A stretch of DNA of 64,000 nucleotides from assembly GCF_963662255.1 (NCBI RefSeq), contig NC_085055.1:1163979-1227978 (forward strand), written 5' to 3'. Source of the stretch: Cinclus cinclus (lineage: Eukaryota > Chordata > Aves > Passeriformes > Cinclidae). Under the pieces are notes generated by a model. It was not told the DNA's origin, did not search any database, and was given only the letters and a program-made list of their open reading frames with translations. Position 1 is the stretch's first letter. Each line of letters starts with the position of its first letter. Position numbers and translations under genes: made by a program. Positions 33,455 through 45,310 of the stretch are shown here, piece by piece.

Positions 33455-36230
33455 TTAACTTTTCCCTATCCAAGTACTGTGTGCAGTCAAAACCATATCA
33501 GAAACCATTCCCAGTGTTGACATGCAGTACTGTGAAAGAGTGACTGGAGCTGCTACATGGCATCAGATTCCTCTCCTGGAGCATAATCCTGCAGTTCAGA
33601 GCTGTGCTGGGGATGGGAGCAGCGTGGGGCTGAGGACTGTACGGGTAAATGATGGTGGCAGTGCTGCCAGGCCAGGCCCCTCTGCTTTGCCTTTGTCTCT
33701 CCAGTCCCCCCCGTGTTCTGTTACCTGTCATTTTGGTGTCTCTTTGTTTTCGTACACTGTGGGAAAAGAGACAGTTTATTTACTTCTACCAAAAGCATTG
33801 TTACAGCCCAAACATGTAAGAGGAGTTAATTCTTTGTGACCAACCGCTTTGGGACGGATTTATTATAAATAAATATTTTGCCAAATGGAGTAGTGGGTCC
33901 TGTTGAGTCGTGGAGTGGCTGTGTATGTTCTGTCCCTTTGTCCTGTGCTCCTGGGCTCTGCAGTGAGGGTGAGCATTGCTGGCCTCTCCTGGCACTGCCG
34001 TGTCCGTGTGTCTGTCCCTGCTGGGGCACAGCTGAGCTCCCAGCTCCTGCCCGTGCCTCCAAGTGCTCTGGGATGGCAGCAGGGCAATCCTGGCAGGGCA
34101 GGAGGGCAAACGTGGCAGTGCAGCAGGGAAAGCTGCAGCAGCAGCAGAGCTCCTGGCTCTGCCTCCTGCGTGGCCCCAGCGCTGTCCCTGTGCTTCCCTT
34201 CTACTTGAGGACAGTTGATTTTCCACACGTTTGCTCTGACAGGGTTTTTTTTGGGGTGTGTTGTGCTTAGCTCGATCTGTAAGATCATTCTAGGTGTTAG
34301 TGTGGAGTCCTGGCTCGGGGTGAGCCCCCCATGCCTGGAGCCCCTCCTGTCACTTGCGTTCTGCTGTTGGTAGTGAAGCAATAATTTGAGATGGTTACTG
34401 GACAGGAGCTTTCTGATGTTTTGAGGCAAAGCCATTTCCATTCACCTGAGATTGCTGCCCTGTGCAGGAACAGCTGGATTCTCACCTGAGCAGGTTGCTG
34501 GGTGCCTGCTGGTTGCCCCCACTGGGGCAACTGGAATGTGATCCAGGCTCATCCTTCTTAGCCCTGGTTTTTCAACTTAAGCAGCTGTGTTTTGTTCAGC
34601 TGTGAGATCACTGTAATATTATGGGGTAAAATACTTGGTTTAAACTGTTCAGTAACATGGAATATTTCATGGCTGTAGCTCCTCTCTGCCCTTGCCTGGA
34701 TTTGTGAACTGGAATAATACTGAAAGTGTTTGTTCTGTATTTTTGGTCGCACGCGTTTTCCTGTTCTTACATTCCCTGCCTACACGTTATGGAAATTTGG
34801 CTTGGAAATTTCTGCTCCTAGGAAATGGCCAGCTGGTGTAAATGTATTTTTTTTTTTTTTTTTTGCCTGTGTCACTGAGGGGTGTTTTGCACGAGGGGCA
34901 GGGGGTGTCCCAGCTGTGCTCCCAGGGCTGCTGGGGCCACAGGACTGCAGGAATTGGGGCCAGGGGCTCTGCCTCCCCTCCCCAGCCCTGCTCCAGGAGG
35001 GCTTTGCAGCTTGGGCAAGTTGAGCTGGTGTGGGCAAATCCAGCTGAACTGATAACTCAGTCACCTCCTTTTCAAAGGGGGCTGGTGATTTGCACCCACA
35101 CCTGTCATAACCTCTTTGAGCTTCAGTGCTGTCTGTGATTATCGATTCCTTTGCTGCAGGATGGGGACCTGTGGTTGTTAAACCCTGTTCATGGGTGTTT
35201 GTTGGGGCAGCACCTGTCCTGCCAGGTAAAAGCTGACCTCAAAGAGAGCTCCCCAGTGAAGTTCCACTGCATTTAGGAACGGTCAGGAAAGGCTGAGGGC
35301 AGCTGCTGTCATTTCTGGGTGCTATCTCACTCAGAAGGGGGCAGAGACAAGAGCTGAATCTCTGGTGAGATGCAAAACCCCCTCAGTTCTCACAGCAACA
35401 GGCTCGTCCTTGTGGCTGCCACGGCTGTGTTGCCTTGACAGCAAACAAGCAAAGCTGAAAGGATCACTAAAAATAATGCAAATAATGCAGAGAGCTCTGA
35501 AACCCAGCCCCTGATGGATTCTGCCCAGGCTGTCCCTGTGCAGCTGGAGCTTGTGCTGGGGTAAAACGAGCTCCCAGTGAGGGCTGGGAGGTGCTGCCCC
35601 TGGGACACCCCCCTGCAGCTCTCCTGGGCAGGAACCTTTTGTTCCCTGCATGCTGCACCCCAGGAAAAAAATCCTTGGAGTTGCACCCTAATTCTGGGCA
35701 TGCCTGCTGTGCACTGTCACCATCCTTGAATCCCTGGGCTGCTTCCCTCTGGAGCTGGGCAGCACCTCCCTGCTCGTCTTTGAGTCAGAAAGTTGAATAT
35801 TGAACATTTTAGGAGTAACCTATTGCACTATGAATCAAAATGTCTTATTGGAGTGGAGTGTGTGCCCCTCAGCCCCTGTCTGCCAGCTGTGCCATGTAGG
35901 GCTGTTCTTGGCAAGGTTGTGCTCATCCCAGCAGTTCTGGGTGGTTTTTGGAATCCCTGTGTACTGGACAGCCAAAGTGGAGAGAAACATCATACTCTGT
36001 TCACTTAAAAACCAGTTATATTTAGCACCTAGTTTACAAACTAATACCTGTAGCTGCCCTGTACAATGGTTCACCCGGAGTCTTCAGTAAAACATGTCAG
36101 CAATTAGAGGAATTTGTACTGGGGGCACTCCCCATCAGTCTCAATTTTTAACATTTTTCTGCTTGTGAAATGATAAAGTACTGTGAGCCTTAATTTTTAC
36201 CCACAAATAAAAATATTATGTTTGAACTTT
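33455..36230 (+). other. GMPS: GMPS 3' UTR (probable), two polyadenylation candidates
   Basis: AATAAA at 33868-33873 is followed by a GT-rich stretch (near 33890-33945), a good proximal site about 415 nt after the stop. A second AATAAA at 36206-36211 is followed by TTTGGTGTGACTC and T-rich sequence and could end a longer transcript. Which site is used cannot be seen from DNA. Confidence 0.55.
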
Positions 36231-38734
36231 GGTGTGACTCTTTTTTGCTTAAGGGCTTATGTGTTTAAAACTATTATGAATAGGACAGTATTTTGGGTTA
36301 AACAAGCTGGTTTTTTATGGATGTAATTGATTTAAATATTTGCTCAAGAGCCCCTTTAAAGCTAGAATATTTCTCCTTTCCCAGAGTGGTTTGGGATACA
36401 GAGATAAATATAAAGCTGCTTGCAGGATTTCTTCCCCTTTTAAAATGTTATTTAGGGTGGGGGAAAAAAACGTTGTGGGTTAAATGAAGCTTTGGGGAGA
36501 GCCAAGTTTGAGTTGTGGGTTAATTAAGGAGTAGAGTGTCTGCTCCTTAGTGTCTCTGCCCTGGTGCCTCCTGTTGGGTTTCTGCCCAGGAATGATGTTC
36601 TGGAGCAGCTTTTATGCCCTGGGAAATGCTCCCCGTGCTCTTCTTGCGTAATTTGGTGACACTTTGGGCCAAGTGACCTGGGACAAGTCACTGACAAGGG
36701 CCCAGCTTCTCTGTCCACAGCTGGAGCTGGCCCAGCTGTCGGGATCCCCGCGTGGGAAGGGAGGGAATGCTGCTCAGGACCTGGGGCTGCAGGAGGAATC
36801 TGATTTGGGGGGGGTTAGAGGAAAAGAGGTTTTCTGGATGAACAAGGAGTGATGCCCACCTGCTCCCGGGCAGAGCCTGGGGTGGATCAGGGCTGAAGGA
36901 AAACCTGAAATCCCAGGGGAGCTCAGCAGGCAGCTGTGGATGGTGGAGGGGAGCAGTGGGAATGGGGAGGAGCAGGGAGCCAGCCAGCACCACACACCCC
37001 CGGGCTGGGAGCTGGCTGAGTCAGGGCTGGGATTTGGGATGATCTCTGTGCTCTGCAGAGCTGGGGTTTATTTTTAGTCCCTGTGTGGTGCTGATTGCCA
37101 TGGCAATGCCACAGCACAGCGGGCTCCAGGGGTGGGCACGGGGCTCCTGGCCATGGTTTGGGATGGAGTGACAGCTCCTGTCTGCTCCAGGGTGTGGGTT
37201 CAGCTCACTGGCACTCTCTGCCAGCCCCAGCTCTGGAAACCAAACACAATCCTCCAGGCACAGGAGGCTGGCCAGGATCCATTCTGAATGAAAAATCTGA
37301 ATTCATCCTGGGAGCACTCACCTGCTCATGGCGTGGCCAGGAACCATTCCGAATTCATCCTGGGAGCACTCACTTGCTCAGCAGGGATCAACTGCTTGGC
37401 TACAGCAGCTCAGCCCTTGGTCTGAAATTCATGCAGCAAAGTAAAGACCACGCAGGTGGTTCTGCACCTTCTGGTCTGTTTGAGCAGGGCAGGGCTCATC
37501 AGGCTCGAAGGCCACCTCCAGCCCCTGCCCAGCACAGCCACGTGCCTCCAGAGAGCTCTGAGTGCCTGGATTCTCCTTGGCCTTGGAAAACTTTCCCCTT
37601 TCTCATCACGGGTTCCTTGATCACTTCTTGGTGCAACTCAGAGCAAGCCCAGAAGAGCAGCTCATGAGTGACCTCCCTGAACTCAGCCAAAAGGGAAAAA
37701 AGAGTTAATTAACACACACAGGAATTTTCCCCTTCACTTGGGTGTGCTGGGACTGGCCTTTGGCCCTACAATCACATCTAGAAATTATTGGATAAGATGA
37801 AAAGCTGGAGAGAGGCACTTCTACTTCACATTGAATTTCAGCAGATCGGCTCACTGAGGCTGCTGTGACCCTCTGCCCTTCAGGGAGGGAACTGGGAGCT
37901 CTCCCAGGGGCTGCTCTTGGGATTTGGGTGAAAAGGTGGATTCAATGATCTCAGAGACCTGTTAAAAGCTGCCTGGCTCCAGGATTCCAGGCTGTGGGAG
38001 CAGGTTTGCTGAGGCTGCCCAGGCACAGAGCTGCTGGCTGAGCAGAGTTCATGTGCTGCCAGAGCAGGGTGAACCACTTAAACCCAATTAAAGACCTTAA
38101 TGATCTTTCCCTGATGGGCTTTCAATTACCTGGAGCAGAGGAGAGCTGGGAAGAACCTGAGCTCCATGGCTAATTGGATCAGGAGCTGGGAAGGGCTGTG
38201 CTCCTGTGGGACCAAACTCCTTTGTTTGCTTAGGGATCACTGACAGGAACATCCCAAATCAATCCCAAACCGGGGCAAGGCTTGTGGTGCTCTGCTTAGA
38301 TCTCTCCAAATGGGACCTTCCAGGGCATGAACTCATTTGTCTGGTCTGTGTGTGCAGAGCTTTGGGGTGTGCAGGTGTGGAGCTGAGAAAATGTGGGAAC
38401 AGATATTGGGATCTGCAGAGCAAGAGTGGATTTTGAGATCATTTTTAGAGAGGGTGAACTGTGAATGTGTTTTTGTGGAATTAGTGGAGAATTGCAAGAT
38501 CTGTGTGTCCTGCATTCCTTTACTCTGAAACGAGGCACTGACAGGCTTGGAGAGCTGGGAATATTCCCCTGGAGAGGAGAAGGCTCCAGGGACACCTCAG
38601 AGCCCCTGGCAGGACCTAAAGGAGCTCCAGGAGAGCTGGAGAGGGACTGGGGACAAGGGATGGAGGGACAGGACACAGGGAATGGCTTCCACTGCCAGAG
38701 GGCAGGGATGGATGGGATACTGGGCAGGAATTCC

Positions 38735-38910
38735 TGGCTGGGCTGGAATTCCCAGAGCAGCTGTGGCTGCCCCTGGATCCCTGGCAGTGCCCAAGGCCAG
38801 GTTGGACATTGGGGCTGGAGCAGCCTGGGACAGTAGGAGGTGTCCCTGTGCCCATGGCAGGGTGGAATGGGATGGGATTTAAGGTCCCTCCAACCCAAAC
38901 CATTCCTTCA
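38735..38910 (+). repeat. CR1-like LINE fragment
   Basis: Near-complete 3' block with CAGAGCAGCTGTGGCTGCCC, GGCCAGGTTGGACATTGGGG and a TTTAAGGTCCCTCCAACCCA end. Confidence 0.85.
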
Positions 38911-39738
38911 CTCTGTCAAAATAAATCTGTGGTGCAGAAAATCACAATGGGCCCCCTGTGTGTGACATTGTGGGGTCTCACTGGCCGCCACAGAGGTGTC
39001 AGTGGAACAGCACATCCTGCTGGAAAACCACTCAGGAGATTTTAAACCAGGTTTAAATGCCCCCCCCCCCCCCACCCCGTGTGCAGTGCATGAACTCATC
39101 CAGGCGACCTCCTGCTTCCCCGAGCAGAAAACAGCTGCTGCAGGGGGTTTAGAACCTTCTTTATTTACATCTGAAAGCAGGAGGTTTGGCTAAAAGGGTG
39201 CCTGAGCCGGAGGAAAAGTGGATTAATCCCCAGCTCTGATCCTGGGGGCTTCAGGCTGGGTGTTCCTGAAATGTTCTGCTTTAAAGCCAGTGGCACAAAC
39301 AGCACTGGGGGGTTTTAGAGCTCTTTGAAGGCTATTCTGTCCCTCTGCACCCCTCGGTGCTCCCGGGCCCTCCCTCGGCTGCAGGAGCTGCGGATTGTGT
39401 TGGATTCCTGGATTCTGTAAATTCAGGGCACTGCCCTGGCACAGGGGCATTTACACGGGGGCACAGGAGATGGTTCCAACCCTGGGGACTGCACCTGGAA
39501 TAAAAATCAGATTTTAGAAAGCGTTTTAAGATGAGACAGAGAAAGTTTCAAAACATGGTGTAATTTATTAATAAATATAAATTCTATAATGTTACGTAAT
39601 TAGTACAATAATCAGTTATAATTCATAATGAGCTACAGGTAGAGAGCTCCTAAAGATGATTCTGTACATTTATACAGTGTACAGGCAAGTTAGAAATACA
39701 TACATTATATTATACATTACTTTAACAGATGATTGCCT

Positions 39739-39796
39739 GGAAAAAGGAATAGAAAAGGAGTAGAAAAGGAGTAGAAAAGGAGTAGAAAAGGAGTAC
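39739..39796 (+). repeat. 12-bp tandem repeat (AGAAAAGGAGTA)
   Basis: Four to five copies with one GGAATA variant at the left end. Confidence 0.9.
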
Positions 39797-41424
39797 AGAA
39801 GGCAGGAGCCCCCAGCCCTGAGCAGTTTGTTGCTCCCTGGAGCATCAGCAGCAGGAGAGGTTTTGGGGATTTGGGTGGGTCCGTCCCCCCAGGAGCTGCC
39901 CCGAGGATCCCAGTATCAGTGTTTCACGGCAGCTTTGCTTTCAGGAGATCAATCGCCCTGCAATTTTTATAAGGCGAGCTGGCTCTCCTTACGTGCCAGG
40001 CTCTGGAGTGACCCGGACACCGAACGCTCCTGCCTGAATGAGCATCAGGGAACATCCAGGGACACAATGGCCCACGCCACAGGACAAATCGCCGGCAGCT
40101 GCTCTCCTTTAATTCACCTTCAAGGTGACTGATACCTCTCAGAGTCTTTGGGAACAGCGGGGTGTTCCTGTGGTCAAGAGAATGAGAGGCTGAGGAAGCA
40201 CAATGTGCCTTTTATGCAGCTCTTTGAGAACTTTATTTGACTTTTAATAACCGAGTTCCACGTGGAAAGACCTGAAGGGTCTCAGGAGGCTTCAACTCAT
40301 GAACGTGTAACATCAATATGTATTGCTTCACTGCTCAGGGTTGGTTTAAAGGCTTCTGGAGTTGCTGGAAACCTTTTCCTTTCTGGGAAGCACTTCAAAG
40401 TTTAAGGATAAACACGGGCACGGAACTAGAATGTTTTAACAGCTTAAAGTTCGAATAATTTTTCCAGAGTTTTGCAAAACTTCCAGCGAATGCTTTAGTG
40501 CCGTGTCTGCTGAATAGGTTGGATAGCACCAGTTCTTGTTGGAGGTAAATTTTGTAGGACTTACTTCAAAAGGTGGTGGAGCTGCTTTCTGGAAAAGCAA
40601 CCAAAATTGAGATTTTTTTTTTTTTGTCCTGTAGCCCCTCTAGAAGCACAGTGAGCCCCTGACAGGCTCCCAGTACCCCTGGCCCAGCACTGGCTCTGGG
40701 GGATCCCAGAGCAGGGGGTGGTGAGAGCCCAGCTGGTCCCACCTGGATCAGAGGGGGCCAGGAGTGCCCGGACGGGAGGGATGGAGGAAAGTGGGGACCC
40801 AAACCCTCCTGGGAAGTGCTGGGGGGAGAGGCAGGGCCACGGGCACAGCCTGGAGCCAGGGAGCCTTGGGGTGGATGTTGGGAAGAGGCTGGGAGAGCCT
40901 CCAGCCTCGGGGATCTGCGAGGCTCGGGTGGGAAAACCATCCCGAGCAGGTGCCAGACCTGCTGAGAGTGGGACACGGCCCAGAGACCCCCGAGCTCCCT
41001 CTGCCTCATCGCAGGAATCCTTCCATCCACCCCCGGCCCCCGGAGACCCTGCAGGGCACGGGGGGTCACGGCTCTGCCTCGGGGTGGTTACAAGGCTTTT
41101 GAGGCAATGGCTTTCCAGCCCCGCTCTCCTAGAGGGGCTTTGCCCTGGCAGCTCTCTGGCACACGGCTGTGCCCGTGCTCCCAAAGTGGCCGCTGTGATT
41201 AGAGCTGTAATCTCTGTATCAGCTTTTACATTTCAGGCCGGAGAGGGGAATTAATGCGATTCCCGAGGCTGCCCTTCCATACATTTCCCAAACACCGTTT
41301 GCTCGGGAGCAGTTGGAACTTTTTTCTCATCCTAAGGGCGAACAAATCCCCAAATTCCTAGAGATCCCTCGGAGAATGGAAGCTCCTGCTGGATGGGGCG
41401 ACCCGAGGAGCTGCAGCAGGAGTA

Positions 41425-41464
41425 GGAAGAGGAGGAGGAGGAGGAGGAGGAGGAGGAGGAGGAG
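41425..41464. repeat. (GGA)n purine tract
   Basis: About 13 units in the leader region 410 bp upstream of the first KCNAB1 ATG. The polyserine/polyarginine ORFs over it are artefacts. Confidence 0.95.
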
Positions 41465-41876
41465 GGAAGCGATGGGCACGGGGATGCTCCGGGACCGCTC
41501 CGTGCTGCAATTTGCCCGGGCCAGCCCACGTGGGCGAGGGTTCGCCCTCAAGGTGACACGTGTGACTTCACCTCGATGTTTACAGCGCTGGGGAGCCGGA
41601 CTGGTTTTCCAGAAGCCTCCTGCCCCGTCCAAGGCCAGCTGTGCCCGGGTGCGATGTTTTTAAGGACCGTCCCCCACCCCGGCTGCGGGGCCGCTGGCAC
41701 GCCGGAGCCGCTCCAGATGTTTCCATGAGAAGGTTGCAGCTCTTCTTTCTGGTTAAGCCCCGCAGACACGTCTCTAATTACAGCTTTGTGGCCGGCGTGA
41801 GGTTATAGAGGGAGAAGGAGCGCGCTGCAATCACTTCCAATGATTTGAGCGCTCCGGCACCGAGGCAGGACGCGGG

Positions 41877-42148
41877 ATGCTGGCCGCACGCACGGGCACC
41901 GTGGGGGGAAAGAGCGCCGATGAGTCCCTGAAGCTGAGGAAGCAGTCGGTGCTGTCCCTGGGCAGCAGGGAGCGAGCCCTGAAGAGCTCGGCCGAGAGCA
42001 GCAAGGAGGGCAGGGCTCGGGCCGGGCAGCCCCAGCAGCGGGCACGGCGCCTGGCGCTGCTGCGGGAGCTGGAGATGAACTGGTACCTGCGGCTGTGCGA
42101 GCTGTCCCACGAGTACACCATCGCCTACACCACCGGCATGCCCCACAG
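41877..42148 (+). CDS. KCNAB1: KCNAB1 alternative first coding exon, Kv-beta-1.3 type
   Basis: Encodes 90 residues plus two bases of a split Arg codon. The N-terminus MLAARTG is identical to that of mammalian Kv-beta-1.3, the cytoplasmic beta subunit whose N-terminal peptide blocks the inner pore of Kv1.5-type channels. The closing segment RALLRELEMNWYL-like (here RRLALLRELEMNWYLRLCEL) and TTGMPHR also match, while the middle is diverged. The donor CACAG|GTACGT leaves phase 2, ready for the shared exon that begins NLGKSG in mammals and lies beyond the window. A CpG-rich leader with a (GGA)n precedes it. The open frame continues after the donor but that part is intron. First of three alternative starts. 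Confidence 0.95.
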
Positions 42149-42221
42149 GTACGTGCCTTGCTCGTCCCGGGCAGCACGCTGCTCTCCGGGAGTGCTGCTG
42201 GCAGGCAGGATCGAGATAATC

Positions 42222-42300
42222 GTGATAATAATAATAACAATAATAATAATCATAATAGCAGCAACAGCAACGCTAATAATCACAGCGACAGTAATGATAA
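42222..42300. repeat. (ATA/ACA)n imperfect microsatellite
   Basis: ATAATAATAATAACAATAAT-type sequence about 75 bp behind the splice donor of the first KCNAB1 exon. Confidence 0.9.
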
Positions 42301-42812
42301 TACAAAGGTCTTTGGCTTTACGAATCAGATTTTTCTGGTTATTCGTGCTTTACAGAGCTGAATATCCTGCAGACTTGTCTCTTGGTTCCCGTAACTTCTC
42401 CAGCACAAGCTGCGCGTGGTTGTTGAGTCTTGTTTCTAATTTGCCCCAGTGGCTCTGTTTGAACAGAGTTCAGAAGTTGCTGCGGCGGACCAGGGACCGT
42501 GCGGGTGGCAGGAGGGTCCCTGTGCCCCCTCCCTGCGGGCAGCAGCCGGGGAAGGAGCCCCCGGCAGGGGAAACCCGCAGCCGCTGCATCTCTTATCCCA
42601 TCGGGCTTAAATGTCGCAGCCTCCAGAATCTGATCTTGCTCCTTTAAAAAAATATAAGGGGATCTTGGTATTAGTGGAAATTAGAGTCTCTAATCTCCTG
42701 TGCGGAGTCAGACCCTCCCTGAAATGGGAACCTCAGCAAGAACTGCCCGCGGTGCTGCTGGTCCAGCCCGGGGAGCCGCACCCGGGAGCGCCTCGGGCAG
42801 CGCTGGGACCCC

Positions 42813-42850
42813 GGGGGAGGGGAGGGGAGGGGAAGGGAGGGGAGGGAAGG
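42813..42850 (+). repeat. G-rich (GGGGA)n tract
   Basis: GGGGGAGGGGAGGGGAGGGG followed by AAGGGAGGGGAGGG, with more than four runs of at least three G, so a G-quadruplex is likely. Confidence 0.85.
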
Positions 42851-42858
42851 GCTCCTCC

Positions 42859-42985
42859 ACCTCACCTTGGGGTTTTCCTTCACCTCACTTCGGGTTTTCC
42901 TTAATCTCACTTCGGGTTTTCCTTAATCTCACTTCGGGTTTTCCTTCACCTCCCTTGGGGTTTTCCTTCACCTCCCTTCGGTAGC
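42859..42985 (+). repeat. 22-bp tandem repeat, 5-6 copies
   Basis: CACCTCACTTCGGGTTTTCC-type unit; copies differ at CACC/TAAT and CTTCGG/CTTGGG. Confidence 0.92.
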
Positions 42986-44044
42986 AGCCAGGATTTCGGC
43001 TGGGAATTGGCCGAGATCTTTCCTAGTCCCAGGCAGGATGGGGATGCCTGCAGTGCCTGGCACAAACCGAGCTCTTGCAGATGTGCTTGGATAAGAAATG
43101 AATTAGAATGGCACGACAATAAAAATTAGGAGGGGGCAGATTCTGGGTACGGTGCCCACCAGGCTGTGGTTGGCACCCAGGGGCTCAAACAGCACCATAA
43201 AACCAAACTGCTGGGGAATAACTTCTGGGAGAACTAAGTTTCTAAAGATGCTGATCCACACAAACCCTGATCCTCCAAACCAGCAAAAGTCTTGTGTCCA
43301 AAAAACTCAGAGGAGCTTGCAGAAATATTTCTCAGTGGTGGATCACCTTGCATTATGGATGAGCAGGGAGCTGGAGCTGGAGCTGGCAGGAGGCAAAACC
43401 AAAGGCAGCTGCAGCAGAGATCACAGGTACAGCCTTGGAGTCACACTGAAGGGAGGAAACACGGGGCCCCAGGAGGGACAGCCCTGGGACAAGGCAGGGA
43501 GAGCCCTGGGACAGGACAGGGACAGCCCTGGACATGCTGCCCTCCCTTGAGATGCAAAGATCTGGGTTGAAATCCCCCCTGCACCCCCATGGGATCAGCA
43601 CTGTGAGAACAGGACCCCCATCCTCAGGCAGGACCCTCCTGAGGACACCCAGGGCCACCCATGCCCTGATGTGACAGTCACACAACCAGAATAATGGGGT
43701 AATCCCACTGCTCCTGCCAAACTCCCCTCTGTGACATTGAATGATGAGCTTTTCAAATATGTTCTGGGGTTGGGATCAGTCTTTCTTTATCTGCTTTGAA
43801 AGATTTAAGGATTAGTTGAGTTCATGATACATCCATCACTTGATTATTTAACTTATTTTTCTAATGTATTTGGGGCTGAAATGGGGTGAGTTTTTAAAGC
43901 AGAAGAGTCCCAGACATCTGCCTCTGTGGCATGAACCAGACCTCGGCAGGATTGTTTGCTGTGGCCAGAAAAGGTCATTATGGCCCTCCTGGATGTTGCA
44001 GGGATGAAGACCATAAAAACTATTCTGGGATTGTTCAATGGTTG

Positions 44045-44155
44045 GATTGGGTTTGGAGCAACCTGTGATGGTGGAAGGTGCCCGTGCCACGGCAGGGGAG
44101 TTTGGAATAAGATGGGTTTTAAGGTCCCTTCCAGCCCAAGCTATTCTGTGTTGTC
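44045..44155 (+). repeat. CR1-like 3' tail
   Basis: GGAGCAACCTGTGATGGTGG, a GTGCCCGTGCCACGGCAGGG segment and TTTTAAGGTCCCTTCCAGCC. Confidence 0.75.
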
Positions 44156-44755
44156 TGCAAACCAGAACCTTTTTGTTTGCTGTTTAGCAGTGGTGAAACC
44201 ATTGTTAACATCACAATTTGATTCCTATTAATTGTCCTACCCCACGAGGCTGCAGATGCTGGGGAAGCTCCCAGACCAGGTAACCCCAGCCGCGAGAGAT
44301 TGTTGTGACAAAACAAGATGTTCCAGTGAGCTGCAGAGGAGATGGCAGCAGAGTTCATGTGGCCAGCCCAGGGCCTGAAATACACCCTGTGAGAGTATTT
44401 GGTTTGTGTTTATTGGCCTTGGATTGAATCCCAAGCAAATATTTCTCATTATCTAAATATAAGACCTGAGAAATGGGGTCAGTGCTCTATTCCCACCAGC
44501 AGTCCTCATCCCTTGGAGTGCTGGGCCAGGAGAGGTCCCAGCAGATGAACGAGGTTGCTGATCTTGGCCAAAATCCATCCTGGGCATCAACCAGAAGGGG
44601 CTGGTTGCAATAACACGAAGAAAGTCTGGGAGAAAAACCGAGAAAAACCGAGAAAACCTGGGCAGCTCTGGGATCCTCACGGGGATGGCTCCAGGCTCTG
44701 CTCCCCGTGGGAGCTGCTGAGTCCCCAGCCCAGCCAGGTGGCCCCGGTGGCCACC

Positions 44756-44952
44756 ATGCACCTGTACAAGCCAGCGTGCGCTGACATCCCCCCGCCCAAG
44801 CCCCGGGGCCGCCGGGCGGGCGAGGGCCCGCGGGCTCCCAGCCCTGCTGCTGGCTGGCCCGGGGCTCGCAGCCCCAGCAAGGAGAGGAAACAGCTGGAGA
44901 GGTTCCTGCAGCTGCACGGGCTGTGCCTGCAGGACAGCACCATGAGGTACAG
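44756..44952 (+). CDS. KCNAB1: KCNAB1 alternative first coding exon, Kv-beta-1.2 type
   Basis: Encodes 65 residues plus two bases of Arg. MHLYKPACADIP is the same start as mammalian Kv-beta-1.2. The end, LERFLQLHGLCLQDSTMRYR, aligns with the human VEKFLRVHGISLQ segment and its GMAYR end. The middle (a GRRAGEGPRAPSPAAGWPGA-like linker) is Pro/Ala/Gly/Arg-rich and unlike mammals, and the exon is about 15 codons shorter. The ATG has a full Kozak context, GCCACCATG. The donor TACAG|GTACGT has the same phase as the other two first exons. The open frame extends upstream of this ATG, but the human match starts here. A beta subunit with this N-terminus modulates Kv1 gating. Confidence 0.93.
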
Positions 44953-45164
44953 GTACGTGCCTGTCACCTGGGGATGCTCCAGGGAGAGCTGGGCTGAGGG
45001 AGCAACCCGGGCACTCCTTAGGGTGGGTTGGCAGCAGCTTGGCCGCCTCGGTGAGTTCTTGAATTTTTCTGAGGCTCTGAGAGTTAGGGTGACTTGGGGC
45101 GAAGGTGGATGTGTGTGATCTGTTCTCTTAAAACTCTGAATTCGATCTTTCTTGATTTGATAAT

Positions 45165-45310
45165 CACAGAACCATGGAATGGTTTGGGTTGGAAGGGTAA
45201 AAATCCATCTCATCCCACCCCCTGCCATGGGCAGGGACACCTTCCACTAGAACAGGCTGCTCCAAGTCCCATCCAACCTGGCCTTGAGCACGTCCTGGAT
45301 GGGGAAAATC
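45165..45310 (-). repeat. CR1-like LINE fragment
   Basis: AATCACAGAACCATGGAATG, GGTTTGGGTTGGAAGGG and CAGGCTGCTCCAAGTCCCAT in reverse orientation. Confidence 0.85.

Larger units (their letters stand above)
36231..41876. other. GMPS-KCNAB1 intergenic region
   Basis: No gene recognised. Contents: a CR1-like copy (38735-38910), a poly-C run (about 39059-39073), an AT-rich block (39540-39720), a 12-bp tandem repeat (39739-39796), poly-T (40611-40625) and a (GGA)n at 41425-41464 just upstream of the first KCNAB1 exon. The minus-strand open frame at 40561-41184 looks like chance GC-rich coding potential. Confidence 0.7.
42149..44755 (+). other. KCNAB1 intron between the 1.3 and 1.2 first exons
   Basis: Holds a (AAT)n-rich repeat (42222-42300), a G-rich quadruplex-prone tract (42813-42850), a 22-bp tandem repeat (42859-42985) and a CR1-like tail (44045-44155). 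The upstream part of this region includes the promoter/leader of the 1.2 exon. Confidence 0.75.

Noticed and set aside
33863..34441. 192-codon minus-strand ORF in the GMPS 3' UTR
   Set aside because: Lies antisense to the UTR, has no homology I can name, and two further frames are also open there.
40561..41184. 207-codon minus-strand ORF in the intergenic region
   Set aside because: Pro/Ser/Gly-rich, no recognisable family, no splice or promoter context; likely chance in GC-rich DNA.
41877..42647. 256-codon reading of the Kv-beta-1.3 start as a single-exon protein
   Set aside because: Similarity to KCNAB1 stops exactly at the GT donor at 42149; what follows is microsatellite-containing intron.
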